From Aquimarina rhabdastrellae (lineage in GTDB: Bacteria; Bacteroidota; Bacteroidia; Flavobacteriales; Flavobacteriaceae), in contig CANDNT010000001.1 of assembly GCA_947387485.1 (NCBI GenBank), forward strand, positions 1,054,001-1,118,000: a DNA stretch of 64,000 nt, given 5' to 3'. Positions 45,410 through 55,137 of the stretch are shown here, in pieces. Within the stretch, counting starts at the first letter, position 1, and each line of letters starts with the position of its first letter. The notes under the pieces are model-generated. The model was not told the DNA's origin and searched no databases. It saw only the letters and a program-made list of their open reading frames with translations. Made by a program: the position numbers and the translations under genes.

Positions 45410-47011
45410 TTAAATAGTTGTCGTAATTATTAAGAATTCTCCTTTTAATGGATCCAAATATTTCATTAACTCAGGTACTAATTCATCTCCGTATTCTAGA
45501 TACATTTCAGAAAAATTAGTATTGCGTTCTTGTAGACTATAATTAGGGAACAATTCGTTTTGGATTGTAGTCAATCTAGTGACATGATCTTTTAATTTTC
45601 GCTTTTGAGCTTTAAGCAATCGCTGTTCGAGTTTATCTAACCCTTTTAATTGTTTAATTTCTTGTGCCTTTACAGCATTGATAAACGTTACATCTGTTGC
45701 TTCTGCCAAGACATACATTTCTTTAAATTGCTCTTGAAGTAACTTTCGCTGTGAAGAAAAATCTATTTCAATATTAGATATTTGTCTAACCTTTCTATTG
45801 ATTAACTCATGTTGTTTTAAGAAGATTTCTTCTCTCTTTATATCTAGTTTTTCTAGTTTTTCTGCTTGTTTTTTAGTCTGCATTAATACCGAATTACGTA
45901 ATAGTAATATCGGAAAAGGAACATTTACTGCTTCAAAATAGTTTTTAAGTTCAAACCAATATGCTAACTCTCCGCCACCACCTATGTAACATAAGTTAGG
46001 TAAGATCACTTCTTGATATAAAGGACGCATCATTACATTAGGACTAAATCGTTCTGGATGCTCTTTTAACTCTTGTATTATTTGTGCTGTTGTCCAACTT
46101 ATCGTTGTGTTATTTACAGAATAGGTATCCGCTGTCTGGATAATACGTTCGCGACTATTTTCACCCAAATAGAACAAATTAATTTCTCTTGGGTTTACCT
46201 GTACTTTGTATCCTAATTCATTAATTGTATTAGCTGTAGGCATTACATTTTTATAAGCTACCTGCTCTAGCAATTCTTTCTCCATATACGGAATAAAAAT
46301 TTGCTTTAATGCAGGCTCATCTGCATCTACAATCACTAATCCATAGGCTTTGAATAATTCATTTGCAAGATAACGTGTAGCTTCAGCTAAATTTTGATGT
46401 TTTAGATAAGCTTCTTCAAACAAGTGTTTAAGTTGGGTTGCATTTCTTCCTATTCCTAATTCTGAAGCAAAAATCTCGAAAACCTTATCTAGTCCTTGGG
46501 TATCAAAACATCCCACTGCACCTCCATCTGCCCTATTCCACTGAATTTTCTTTCCTTTAAAATTAAAATAATTAATCTCTTCAAAATCATGATCCTCTGT
46601 AGCCATCCAATAGATCGGCACAAAGTTATATTCTGGATAAGCTTCTTTTAATTCTTGTGTTAATCTAATTGTAGAAACAATCTTATACAAGAAATACAAT
46701 GGTCCTGTAAACAGATTTAATTGATGTCCTGTTGTTATGGTAAACGTAGTTTCTTCTTGTAATGATTCAATATGTTCAAGTGTCTTTGTCGAAGCTTTTA
46801 CATTTTTATATTGCTTTTTTAATGCCTCTACTAATACTATTCTGGACGTCGTGGGAAAACTTTTTTGTTTTTCTTTTAATTGTGGTAGAAAATTTGCTTT
46901 GGTAGGAAAACGATTATATAATTGTTTTAAAGCATTTTCTTGATCTAAATAATTACATATCAACGATGAGAAATAATTAGTATCTCTAAACGGAAGACAT
47001 TCACTTGGCAT
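45410..47011 (-). CDS. bshC: Bacillithiol biosynthesis cysteine ligase BshC
   Basis: A 533-residue enzyme that adds cysteine to glucosaminyl-malate, the last step of bacillithiol synthesis. The N terminus MPSECLPFRDTNYFSSLICNYL and motifs TFTITTGHQLNLFTGPLYFLYK, YWMATEDHDFEEINYF and LCYIGGGGELAYWFELK (Rossmann-like core) are typical of BshC. A long coiled-coil region lies at ~400-480. The length equals the family's usual size. It is transcribed alone. Confidence 0.95.
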   Translation of the reverse strand: MPSECLPFRDTNYFSSLICNYLDQENALKQLYNRFPTKANFLPQLKEKQKSFPTTSRIVLVEALKKQYKNVKASTKTLEHIESLQEETTFTITTGHQLNLFTGPLYFLYKIVSTIRLTQELKEAYPEYNFVPIYWMATEDHDFEEINYFNFKGKKIQWNRADGGAVGCFDTQGLDKVFEIFASELGIGRNATQLKHLFEEAYLKHQNLAEATRYLANELFKAYGLVIVDADEPALKQIFIPYMEKELLEQVAYKNVMPTANTINELGYKVQVNPREINLFYLGENSRERIIQTADTYSVNNTTISWTTAQIIQELKEHPERFSPNVMMRPLYQEVILPNLCYIGGGGELAYWFELKNYFEAVNVPFPILLLRNSVLMQTKKQAEKLEKLDIKREEIFLKQHELINRKVRQISNIEIDFSSQRKLLQEQFKEMYVLAEATDVTFINAVKAQEIKQLKGLDKLEQRLLKAQKRKLKDHVTRLTTIQNELFPNYSLQERNTNFSEMYLEYGDELVPELMKYLDPLKGEFLIITTTI

Positions 47012-47186
47012 ATATCACTTTTTTTGGAGCATAAATATACGTCAGATTCTACTTCTAAATCCTAAATTTTAGTTAATACCATTTTTAAAAATCTTTATAT
47101 GGTTGTACTTTACCTTTTTAAATAAAATTTTGTGTAATCTTTTTTCATCAATGCAAAGGGAATTGATGAATGCTAAAAACTAGTTA

Positions 47187-49667
47187 ATGAAATATATTTT
47201 AGCCTATGCCTTAATTGTATGCTCTTTTATAGGGTTTTCACAACAATCTCCTGCGGATTTCTTGGGGTATGAAATCGGAAGTGAATTTACACGTCATGCA
47301 GATGTTGTCAACTATTTCAATCATTTGGCCAATAACTCTTCGATGATCACCTACCATCATTATGGAAAAACAAATGAGCGAAGACCACTTACTTATGCTA
47401 TTATTTCGACCGAAGAAAATTTAAAAAATATAGAAAATATACGTCTTGATAATTTAAAAAATACAGGAATTGTTGAAGGAACTAGTTCTCCTGAAGTTGC
47501 TATTGTTTGGCTAAGTTATAATGTACATGGTAACGAAGCTTCTAGTACAGAAGCGGCTATGAAAACTGCTTATGAGCTTATTACAACTAAAAAAGATTAC
47601 CTAAAAAACACTGTAGTAATTCTAGATCCATGTGTAAATCCAGATGGACGTGATCGTTATGTAAATTGGTATAACCAAGTAAAAGCTACGCCTTATAATA
47701 CCGATCAAAAGGCTACAGAACATGTAGAGCCATGGCCAGGAGGTAGACCTAATCATTATCTATTTGATTTAAATAGAGATTGGGCTTGGGCTACTCAGGT
47801 AGAATCTCAGCAACGTCTTAAGGTTTATAATAAATGGATGCCACACGTACATGTTGATTTTCATGAACAAGGAATTAACGAACCTTATTATTTTGCTCCA
47901 GCAGCAGAACCTTTTCACGAAATTATTACTGATTGGCAACGTGATTTCCAAACACAAATAGGTAAAAACCATGCGCGTTATTTTGATCAAGAAGGATGGC
48001 TGTATTTTACTCGAGAACGTTTTGATTTACTATACCCTAGCTATGGTGATACTTATCCTACTTTTATGGGTGCAATAGGTATGACGTATGAGCAAGCTGG
48101 TCACGGAAGAGCTGGTCTAGGTATACAAACAGACGAAGGTTATGTACTTACTCTTAAAGATCGTGTAGCACATCACACTACTACAGGGTTATCTACTGTA
48201 GAAATTTCCTCAAAAAGTGCCACGCAATTAAACAAAGAGTTTAAATCGTTTTTTAATACTTCTGGATTAACTTATAAGAGCTATGTACTTAAAGGAAATG
48301 CAGATCGTATTGCTGCTTTAACACGCTTATTAGATCGTCATGATATCTCTTATGGATATACTACTGTAGCCAAAGTTAAAGGACTCTTGTACGCTACAGG
48401 AAAACAAGGTAGCATGGATAGTAAAGGTGCTCTAGTCGTAAGTACGAATCAACCTAAGGGTAAAATGGTAAAAGCCTTATTCGAAATTGATGCTAAGCTT
48501 TCTACTCCTATTACTTATGATATTACTGCATGGAGTCTTCCTTTTGCTTATGGACTAGAAACTGTTGCTTCTACCACACTTGTTCCTACTCAAAAGAATG
48601 AAATTCAAAAGATAACAAATACGACTCTTGCCAACGCAGCTGGATATATTGCCAAATGGAATAGTATGGATGATGCTAGCTTTTTGGCTGATTTATTACA
48701 ACATAAGATTAGAGTACGTTTTAGCGAAAAAGATTTTAATAACGGTGGTACTTCTTTTAAAAAAGGTAGTCTTATTATCACCAAAAGTGATAACCGTTCT
48801 CTAGAAAACTTTGATCAAAAATTAGTTAGTATTGCCAATAAACACCAACGTAAATTATATGCTACGGCTTCTGGTTTTGCTTCTAATGGAGTTGATTTTG
48901 GATCACCAGACGTTAAGCTTATCAATCCACAACGCATAGCTGTATTAAAAGGTGATTATGTTTCTTCTTTAAGTTATGGTGAAATCTGGCATTTCTTTGA
49001 ACAGCAACTTCACTACCCTATCACTTCTATTGATACGGCTTATTTAAACCGAATTAGCTTAGATTCTTATGATGTGCTTATCATTCCTAATGGTTATTAT
49101 GGTGGTCTTCTTAATAAAAATACTTTAAAACCTTTACAAGAATGGGTTTCTAAAGGCGGAAAAATCATCGCTATACAAGGAGGGGTGAATGCTTTTGCTA
49201 ATCAAGATGGTTTCAGTCTTAAATCACATAAACCAAAGGAGACTAAAGAAGATAGCGAAAATGTTACTCCGTATTTAACTCCTTATGATCAACGTGAAAA
49301 AGAAAGTGTTCAAGAATTAATCACTGGTAGTATTTTTAAAACTCAAGTGGATGCTTCTCATCCTATGGCTTTTGGTTATACAGATACGTATCATAGCCTT
49401 AAATTAGGTAGTTCTTCTTATCAGTTCTTAAAAAACGGCTATAATATTGCTTATATTAAAGGTGATGCTAAAAATATTTCAGGTTTTGCTGGTGAAAAAG
49501 CTTTAGCCGAATTAAAAAACTCTTTAGTATTTGGAGAAGAGCGTATTGGTAATGGAAGCATTGTCTATATGGTAGACAATCCATTGTTTAGGTCTTTCTG
49601 GCAAAACGGTAAGTTATTCTTTACTAATGCTATTTTCTTTACCAATAATAACAAATTTAGAATTTAA
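47187..49667 (+). CDS. M14 family zinc carboxypeptidase, exported
   Basis: An 826-residue peptidase. The signal peptide covers residues 1-19 (FIGFSQQ). The M14 catalytic domain (~30-350) has the zinc pair H-x-x-E in NVHGNEAS (His114, Glu117), the substrate Arg/Asn in LDPCVNPDGRDRY, the third zinc His in HVDFHEQG, and the catalytic Glu in GMTYEQAGHG. The C-terminal half (~350-820) includes a DJ-1/glutamine-amidotransferase-like region (YDVLIIPNGYYGGLL, GGKIIAIQGGVNAFA). The architecture is usual for secreted M14 proteins in Bacteroidetes. Confidence 0.92.
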   Translation: MKYILAYALIVCSFIGFSQQSPADFLGYEIGSEFTRHADVVNYFNHLANNSSMITYHHYGKTNERRPLTYAIISTEENLKNIENIRLDNLKNTGIVEGTSSPEVAIVWLSYNVHGNEASSTEAAMKTAYELITTKKDYLKNTVVILDPCVNPDGRDRYVNWYNQVKATPYNTDQKATEHVEPWPGGRPNHYLFDLNRDWAWATQVESQQRLKVYNKWMPHVHVDFHEQGINEPYYFAPAAEPFHEIITDWQRDFQTQIGKNHARYFDQEGWLYFTRERFDLLYPSYGDTYPTFMGAIGMTYEQAGHGRAGLGIQTDEGYVLTLKDRVAHHTTTGLSTVEISSKSATQLNKEFKSFFNTSGLTYKSYVLKGNADRIAALTRLLDRHDISYGYTTVAKVKGLLYATGKQGSMDSKGALVVSTNQPKGKMVKALFEIDAKLSTPITYDITAWSLPFAYGLETVASTTLVPTQKNEIQKITNTTLANAAGYIAKWNSMDDASFLADLLQHKIRVRFSEKDFNNGGTSFKKGSLIITKSDNRSLENFDQKLVSIANKHQRKLYATASGFASNGVDFGSPDVKLINPQRIAVLKGDYVSSLSYGEIWHFFEQQLHYPITSIDTAYLNRISLDSYDVLIIPNGYYGGLLNKNTLKPLQEWVSKGGKIIAIQGGVNAFANQDGFSLKSHKPKETKEDSENVTPYLTPYDQREKESVQELITGSIFKTQVDASHPMAFGYTDTYHSLKLGSSSYQFLKNGYNIAYIKGDAKNISGFAGEKALAELKNSLVFGEERIGNGSIVYMVDNPLFRSFWQNGKLFFTNAIFFTNNNKFRI

Positions 49668-50011
49668 TATTCTTCTATAATTTTTCCATAAGCAATGGTA
49701 TATTTTTATCAATATCATTGCTTATGGATCATAAAAAGTGTTAAATTTAGTTTCAACTTCTTATTTATTACCTAATTACGGTTTTACCGTATACAACTTT
49801 ATATCATAACTTCTATCTTTGTCGACTCTTTGAATTACTATTCAAAGTCTGGAAAACAAAACTCTCAAACCGTCATAAATAGTATAATTGCCCATCTATA
49901 ACTAATCACTATAGGTAGCTGAAATACTATGTCTACCCCTTTATTTTTATTATTAGATGATGATACATCGCAATTGTTGTATGTATTATCCTAGAATTTT
50001 ATTGATTATTT
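49668..50011. other. Intergenic leader region with operator-like palindrome and promoter
   Basis: No gene is seen. TACGGTTTTACCGTA at 49777-49791 is a perfect inverted repeat around TTTTA. TATCTTTG at 49814-49821 matches TAnnTTTG. CTTTGAAT/ATTCAAAG (49828-49847) can form a hairpin near the predicted 5' end of a ~185-nt leader for the gene at 50012. Confidence 0.5.
49777..49791. promoter_or_regulatory. Inverted-repeat operator-like site (TACGG-N5-CCGTA)
   Basis: This is the most symmetric of four related sites (see 9071, 9113, 23871). It lies 22 bp before a TAnnTTTG box, where an activator or repressor would act. Confidence 0.5.
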
Positions 50012-50212
50012 ATGAGTACAAATCGTAGAGAAAAAGTTGAACATTGGTTGATCAAAAATCAGAAATACATTAATTACCAAGCCATTGAAAGAGAGATAGG
50101 TGTTGCTAAAGGTTGTATCCAAAAGTTTTTAAAATACAATCGTAAAATTAACGATGACCGCATTGCTGCTATCGAGCAATGGATAAAACAATTAAATATT
50201 AATAGCTTTTAA
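50012..50212 (+). CDS. Small helix-turn-helix-like protein (66 aa)
   Basis: A 66-residue basic protein. NYQAIEREIGVAKGCIQKFLKYNRKINDDRIAAIEQWIKQL has the spacing of a lambda-repressor-like HTH (recognition helix near CIQKFLKY) and ends with a helix. It is too short for a sensor domain, so it may be a small DNA-binding protein. A palindromic site and promoter lie upstream in a long leader. I do not recognise a named family. Confidence 0.65.
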   Translation: MSTNRREKVEHWLIKNQKYINYQAIEREIGVAKGCIQKFLKYNRKINDDRIAAIEQWIKQLNINSF

Positions 50213-50307
50213 AATACTAGCATCCTACCTTTTTGGTCGTCATTTATTTATGTTGTGTCAAACATTATGGATGCTGGATTCCCCACCCCTCATATTGAAT
50301 TAAACAA

Positions 50308-50341
50308 AAAGGAGAAATTATGTCATTTTAATTTCTCCTTT
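50308..50341. terminator. Hairpin terminator after the small HTH gene
   Basis: AAAGGAGAAATT and AATTTCTCCTTT pair around a short loop. The T run is stronger on the minus strand, so it may also stop the rimO transcript. Confidence 0.65.
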
Positions 50342-50678
50342 AACTTTTATGCTTTGTAATAAATAATTCAATCTCAACTATAGTAATTGAGTTGATCATC
50401 GTTTCTATAATTCTAAATATACCTTAAAATAGATTTTACATTATATAACTTTTTTTCATCGCCAAAAAAGTTAGAAAAAAGTCTAGGCTTACGAAACTAT
50501 AGCTAAATTTATTATTCAGAAGCTAAACTTAAGACAAACTCGCTAACGCTCAAACAGTCCAAAGTTTTTTACGCTTCTCTCATTGCAAATTTCACACTAT
50601 ATTTTCGATAGGCCGAATAAAAAATCGCCCTATTATTATTTTTTTTTAAATCTTAATTTTAAGCAATCATTCTGAATA
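50342..50678. other. Intergenic region downstream of rimO
   Basis: No gene and no recognised repeat. The last ~60 bases include a TATTATTATTTTTTTTT tract without a stable hairpin before it. Confidence 0.45.
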
Positions 50679-51983
50679 TTAAGAAATAACTTCTCCATAT
50701 AGATCAAAGTCTGCTGCTTCGATCACTTTTATAGTGATATATTCTCCTGTTTTTAAATAATATTTTGATGCATCTATTAGTACTTCATTGTCCACATCTG
50801 GTGAATCAAATTCTGTACGTCCTACAAAATATTCTCCTTCTTTTCTATCGATAACAACTTTGTATTCTTTACCTATCTTTTCTTGATTCAGCTCCCATGA
50901 GATTTGTGATTGTATTTCCATAATCTCATTAGCACGTTGTATTTTCACCTCTTCTGGTACATCGTCTTCTAATGTATAGGCATGGGTATTTTCTTCGTGA
51001 GAATAGGTAAAACATCCTAAACGTTCAAAACGCATTTCTTCTACCCATTGTTTTAAAGTTTGGAAATCTTCTTCTGTTTCTCCAGGATACCCAACAATTA
51101 GAGTCGTACGAATAGCCATTTCTGGTACAGCGGCTCTAAACTCTTTTAGTAATTTAGTCGTCTTGGCTTTGGTAGTTCCTCGACGCATTGATTTAAGGAT
51201 AGGATCTGCTATATGCTGTAATGGTATATCTATATAGTTACAGATTTTAGGTTCTTCTCGCATCACTTCTAACACTTCCATAGGGAATCCAGAAGGGAAA
51301 GCATAATGCAAACGAATCCACTCAATTCCGTCTACTTTTACTAATGCTCTTAATAAATCTGCAAGTTTGCGTTCTTTGTATAAATCTAGTCCGTAATATG
51401 TTAAATCCTGAGCAATTAAAATCAATTCTTTTACCCCATCTGCAGCTAGCTTTTCCGCCTCTGTCACTAGGTCTTCTATAGGTGTTGATTTATGTTTACC
51501 ACGCATTAACGGAATCGCACAAAAAGAACATGGTCGATCACACCCTTCGGCTATTTTTAAATACGCATAGTTTTTTGGTGTTGTTGTTAAACGCTCCCCT
51601 ATTAATTCATGTTTATAATCAGCACCTAAGGCTTTTAATAAACTAGGTAACTCTGTAGTACCAAAATATTGATTTACGTCAGGAATTTCTTTTTCCAGAT
51701 CTGGTTTATAACGCTCTGAAAGGCATCCCATAACAAATACCTTATCGACTTCACCTTCTTCTTTACGCTTAACATATTCTAGAATCGTATTTACAGATTC
51801 TTCTTTTGCATTAGCAATAAACCCACAAGTATTAATCACCACAATATTTCCTTCTTCTTCGTGAACTACTTCTTTATTGTTGGCTTTTAATTGCCCCATC
51901 AAGACTTCGCTATCGTAAACATTTTTGCTACAACCTAAAGTCACTACATTGATCTTGTTCTTCTTGAGTGTTTTTGTACGCAT
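50679..51983 (-). CDS. rimO: Ribosomal protein S12 methylthiotransferase RimO
   Basis: A 434-residue radical-SAM enzyme that adds a methylthio group to an Asp of ribosomal protein S12. The N-terminal UPF0004 domain has the three cluster cysteines (VTLGCSKNVYDSE, NTCGFIANAKEES, GCLSERY). The radical-SAM site is C-x3-C-x2-C in CDRPCSFCAIP. The C-terminal TRAM domain ends the protein (~365-434). CSKN and the TRAM length fit RimO rather than MiaB. Confidence 0.96.
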   Translation of the reverse strand: MRTKTLKKNKINVVTLGCSKNVYDSEVLMGQLKANNKEVVHEEEGNIVVINTCGFIANAKEESVNTILEYVKRKEEGEVDKVFVMGCLSERYKPDLEKEIPDVNQYFGTTELPSLLKALGADYKHELIGERLTTTPKNYAYLKIAEGCDRPCSFCAIPLMRGKHKSTPIEDLVTEAEKLAADGVKELILIAQDLTYYGLDLYKERKLADLLRALVKVDGIEWIRLHYAFPSGFPMEVLEVMREEPKICNYIDIPLQHIADPILKSMRRGTTKAKTTKLLKEFRAAVPEMAIRTTLIVGYPGETEEDFQTLKQWVEEMRFERLGCFTYSHEENTHAYTLEDDVPEEVKIQRANEIMEIQSQISWELNQEKIGKEYKVVIDRKEGEYFVGRTEFDSPDVDNEVLIDASKYYLKTGEYITIKVIEAADFDLYGEVIS

Positions 51984-52107
51984 TTTTGCTTTATTTTATA
52001 GAGGGCAAAAATACTGCTTTTATTGGGTTAAAAAATAGGTTTTGCTTTTTATTCTTGAAAAGTCGCTATTTTGAAGCTTTTATTAATTGTGTATTCTTAA
52101 ATATTTA

Positions 52108-52548
52108 TTAATCAAAAGAAGCTAACCACTGTCTATGTTCCAAATGATTTAATAGTACTACTTTAAAATAGCTATGTTTTTCATCTATAATTAATTCTAA
52201 TAAATCATATAAATTTGAAAGACCTATAATATTCCCTTCGATTCCGCCCAGAAAAAGTCTCATATTCGTTCCTAGAATTTCTTTTTCAACGAAACTATCA
52301 AAATTTTGATTTTCTAAATTTGTAGGATGTATCATTGGAGAATTCTTGTTTTCAGAAATCAATTTTTCTAAAGCCAACTTTACTTTTCTTTGTATTTCTT
52401 CAAATTGAGTATTCTTTATAATTACTTCTTTTAATCCTAAATCATTAATTCCAAGTAATTCTAAAAACATTTTTCCTTTTTCTGAATTACCCCTTCCATA
52501 GATTTTTAATATATTCTCTTTTGAATAAATAAAAATATTTTTCATCAT
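52108..52548 (-). CDS. Hypothetical protein, possible orphan immunity protein
   Basis: A 146-residue soluble, helical protein (signal peptide absent) with ENKNSPMIHPTNLENQ in the middle and a C-terminal YFKVVLLNHLEHRQWLASFD. I do not recognise a family. It is the last member of the chain of small minus-strand genes that follows the Rhs gene, which makes an immunity role plausible but unproven. Confidence 0.6.
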   Translation of the reverse strand: MMKNIFIYSKENILKIYGRGNSEKGKMFLELLGINDLGLKEVIIKNTQFEEIQRKVKLALEKLISENKNSPMIHPTNLENQNFDSFVEKEILGTNMRLFLGGIEGNIIGLSNLYDLLELIIDEKHSYFKVVLLNHLEHRQWLASFD

Positions 52549-52572
52549 TATTTAGGTTTTAAGAATACACTA

Positions 52573-52606
52573 GTTTTCTTTTTTATTTCATATTTTTTAT
52601 ATCCTT
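52573..52606. repeat. Divergent copy of the dispersed A/T-rich repeat
   Basis: TTTATTTCATATTTTTTATATCC resembles the core of the copies at 53092 and 58888, but the rest of this copy is not conserved. Confidence 0.35.
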
Positions 52607-52648
52607 CGTGAGAAGAGGCATTCACGTAATACTCTAACTTTATTTTAA

Positions 52649-53053
52649 TCATTCTTTGCCGAGTGGAGATCGGATTAATTCACAATATAAAAAACTATCT
52701 TCATGATTTGATAGAAATGGTATTTCGCTAATGTCATTATAAAATAATTCTATTTTTATATCATGAAATTTATTAATATTTGTAATAGATAACTCTATAA
52801 TTGGAATAAAACTCCTTTTGAGGTCATTTATAATCAAAAAATCCCCTTTTATAGAATCTTTGTTTTGAGTGTTGAAAGATGAAATAAATTTACCATTTAC
52901 ATAACCCTAAAATTTAGAATCATCAAGAAAGTTTATTGTTACATTCTTATCACTCCATTTTCCTAAAATTTCATTCTTTTGCAATTCTTTACTACAATTA
53001 ATAAATAAACTCAAGCAAATAATCAATGATAAATTAAAACCTAATTGCTTCAT
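52649..53053 (-). pseudogene. Lipoprotein gene broken by an in-frame TAG
   Basis: An ATG at 53053 opens a frame encoding a lipoprotein signal (LIICLSLFINC, Cys at ~20) and then KNEILGKWSDKNVTINFLDDSKF before TAG at 52907-52909. The same frame continues to 52649 with GYVNGKFISSFNTQNKDSIK and further sequence of the same style. KWSDKNVTINFLDDSKF is the beta-hairpin start of a lipocalin-like small lipoprotein. One base change separates this from a full 134-residue gene. Confidence 0.7.
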
Positions 53054-53091
53054 TCCAGTTAAAATTTTGATAAATAGTTAGACTGGGGATT

Positions 53092-53173
53092 ACAAACGCA
53101 ATAAACAAAAGGTGCACTTTATAAAAATGTGTCAGTTTTTATTTCTTATTTTTTATATCCGCTAGAGGGGGAT
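53092..53173. repeat. Dispersed repeat, copy 1
   Basis: About 82 bp with roughly 80% identity to 58888-58970. The core TTATTTCTTATTTTTTATATCC is followed by a G-rich end (GAGGGG). It lies between the lipoprotein pseudogene and the next small gene, and partial copies are at 59799 and 52573. Confidence 0.65.
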
Positions 53174-53181
53174 TATAGAAC

Positions 53182-53598
53182 TTATAATTTCCAAAACTTA
53201 ATAAATAAATTTTCGGGTATATATTTTTTTGGATCAGTAGATAGTCCTACTTCATTTGGTATTTTTACTTCCATAAATAGGTAATTTAAATGATTCTCAT
53301 TTTTTAAATAGACATTTAAATAATACTCTCCAACTAATGGAGCTTCTTCCCAAGCTTGAAAAGAATGATATCCGTACATTACTTTATCTTCATGCAAAAA
53401 TTCATACTTAATATGTCTACCAGCATAACTTCCTGGATTAATCTCTAAAATTTTTGCAATAGTAAAAACACCTTCATTTTTTAGTTTGTTTACTGTTCTT
53501 ATTTTAAAAACCAGTATAACAAAAAGGTAAACTATTATTAAAGAAATATAAATTTTATAATTCCTCTGACTTTTGAAAAACGTCTTAATCTTATTCAT
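53182..53598 (-). CDS. Hypothetical membrane protein (DUF3592-like)
   Basis: A 138-residue protein with one N-terminal membrane segment (~15-33, KIYISLIIVYLFVILVFKI). An extracytoplasmic beta-rich domain follows with IAKILEINPGSYAGRHIKYEF and GEYYLNVYLKNE. GEYY and the short A-x-I-x-E/N opening resemble DUF3592-type and flavobacterial immunity-like proteins. It is part of the small-gene array. The function is unknown. Confidence 0.6.
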   Translation of the reverse strand: MNKIKTFFKSQRNYKIYISLIIVYLFVILVFKIRTVNKLKNEGVFTIAKILEINPGSYAGRHIKYEFLHEDKVMYGYHSFQAWEEAPLVGEYYLNVYLKNENHLNYLFMEVKIPNEVGLSTDPKKYIPENLFIKFWKL

Positions 53599-53647
53599 TT
53601 TTTATAATCATGCTATTTTTGATAAAAAACATACTAAACTCATCATA

Positions 53648-54130
53648 TTATTCATGATCATAAACATTTTCAAATATTAATAGGTAAATCAAGATATAAT
53701 TTATAAATACTTGAAATTCATCTTTTATAAATATTTTATACTCTTTTTTAAAAACGAAAAATGACTTTTTAACATATCCTATAAACTTATCTTCAATAAA
53801 TATTTTTATATATGGATTAAAAAAAATAATCTTATTATACTTAAAATTAATTTTATTCTCTTTTTCTATATCAATAAAACCTTTGAAAGATAGCCCTTTT
53901 CTTTTTTCAAATTGACTTGTATTCAAATTACATCCATCACTATCACTAGTAAATTTTATAGAATTTGTTTTATCATCGGTTGTTATCATTAAAAAATCAT
54001 CTCTATCATATACTCTTATTCTTCTTTTGTCAAAACTTATTAAATTAGATATTGAATAAAATAACAATTCACCTTCTTCATTAATAGCAGAAATTTTTTC
54101 ATTAAATGTTCCTGTAATTTTAAAATTCAT
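53648..54130 (-). CDS. Hypothetical protein (160 aa)
   Basis: A 160-residue protein without signal peptide, rich in beta strands. YSISNLISFDKRRIRVYDRDDFLMITTD and YIKIFIEDKFIGYVKKSFFVFKKEYKIFI repeat a strand-turn pattern that faintly resembles tubby/LURP-like domains. The C-terminal ~20 residues are hydrophobic (INYILIYLLIF), a possible membrane tail. Not recognised further. Confidence 0.5.
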   Translation of the reverse strand: MNFKITGTFNEKISAINEEGELLFYSISNLISFDKRRIRVYDRDDFLMITTDDKTNSIKFTSDSDGCNLNTSQFEKRKGLSFKGFIDIEKENKINFKYNKIIFFNPYIKIFIEDKFIGYVKKSFFVFKKEYKIFIKDEFQVFINYILIYLLIFENVYDHE

Positions 54131-54207
54131 GTTATATATTATTATTTAAATCCAAAAGTGGTATTGCATGTATACGCTTTACAAAATGAAACTACTTTAT
54201 ATTGTTT

Positions 54208-54609
54208 TTAATAGTGTTCTTTTAATTCTATATTTAGTTTTAGATATCCCTCTATCAACTTTATTAATTCATCATTTTTATAATACTTTCTTTTATATCT
54301 AACAATAGGTCCATCAGTTTCTGAAAAGATTATATAGAAATAGTTTTTGTGACTCTTGGAATAAACTACTTCAATGTAACCCCTGTTATTTCTGACCTTT
54401 GCATTAATACTTCTATTAGAATACTTCAGCAGGTTATAAATAGTGTTTAAACTTCTTTTATCTTTTAAAGTAATAGTATTTATACTTTTGAAAGCTTTAT
54501 TTGTTTTATTTATCAATGTTATTTCTTTACCACTATCGTTATCACTGTTTTCATCAATTGAATTACAGGAAATAATACAGGTAAACACTATTAAAACAAA
54601 AAACCTCAT
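54208..54609 (-). CDS. Hypothetical lipoprotein (133 aa)
   Basis: Starting at the ATG at 54609 gives a lipoprotein signal (FFVLIVFTCIISC, lipobox Cys at ~15), followed by a Ser/Asp-rich linker and a small soluble domain (INKTNKAFKSINTITLKDKRSLN, then YSKSHKNYFYIIFSETDGPI). The frame is also open 15 residues upstream, but that start has no signal. It is probably a periplasmic immunity-type protein in the array. Confidence 0.6.
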   Translation of the reverse strand: MRFFVLIVFTCIISCNSIDENSDNDSGKEITLINKTNKAFKSINTITLKDKRSLNTIYNLLKYSNRSINAKVRNNRGYIEVVYSKSHKNYFYIIFSETDGPIVRYKRKYYKNDELIKLIEGYLKLNIELKEHY

Positions 54610-54711
54610 TGAACATTTAATTTTAGCATCTCCTATAAAACAACCAATTGACACACATTATAATACTTAAAAAACATTTTTAATAATCACTCCTTTCTAA
54701 AATAATAGTTT

Positions 54712-55137
54712 TTATATTTTGTGTTTAACAACCCCTATATCTTCGCCATAATCAAAGCGTATTTCTTCTAAAAACTCTCCAATTTCTTTATATTCTTCAT
54801 CAGAAATAGTAGTTCTATTACAATTGTTTTTTTCTAAATATTCTAAAAACTCTAACGGCCATTTTAATCCATAATTAATAGTATAATAATCCAAATCAGC
54901 ACTCCAAAGCCATTTTCCATCAGTATTCAATGTCCAATAATGTGGAACTCTTTCATCTGTAAATAGAGATCTATTTCTATCTAAGAAAAAACAAAAATTT
55001 TCAGATTCAGAAAGATGTTTTATTAATCTTTCATTCTTAAATCCAATATTATTTTTAATGTAAGAATCAGAAATTAAATACATATTCTTTTCTGTTATGT
55101 TAAAAATTATTCGTCCTCTTATTTCTTTTGTATTCAT
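54712..55137 (-). CDS. Hypothetical soluble protein (141 aa)
   Basis: A 141-residue cytoplasmic acidic protein rich in aromatic residues. WTLNTDGKWLWSADLDYYTINYGLKWPLEFLEYLEKNN resembles the compact shape of SUKH/immunity-like proteins, and TTISDEEYKEIGEFLEEI follows. Candidate orphan immunity protein by context; no family is claimed. Confidence 0.6.
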   Translation of the reverse strand: MNTKEIRGRIIFNITEKNMYLISDSYIKNNIGFKNERLIKHLSESENFCFFLDRNRSLFTDERVPHYWTLNTDGKWLWSADLDYYTINYGLKWPLEFLEYLEKNNCNRTTISDEEYKEIGEFLEEIRFDYGEDIGVVKHKI

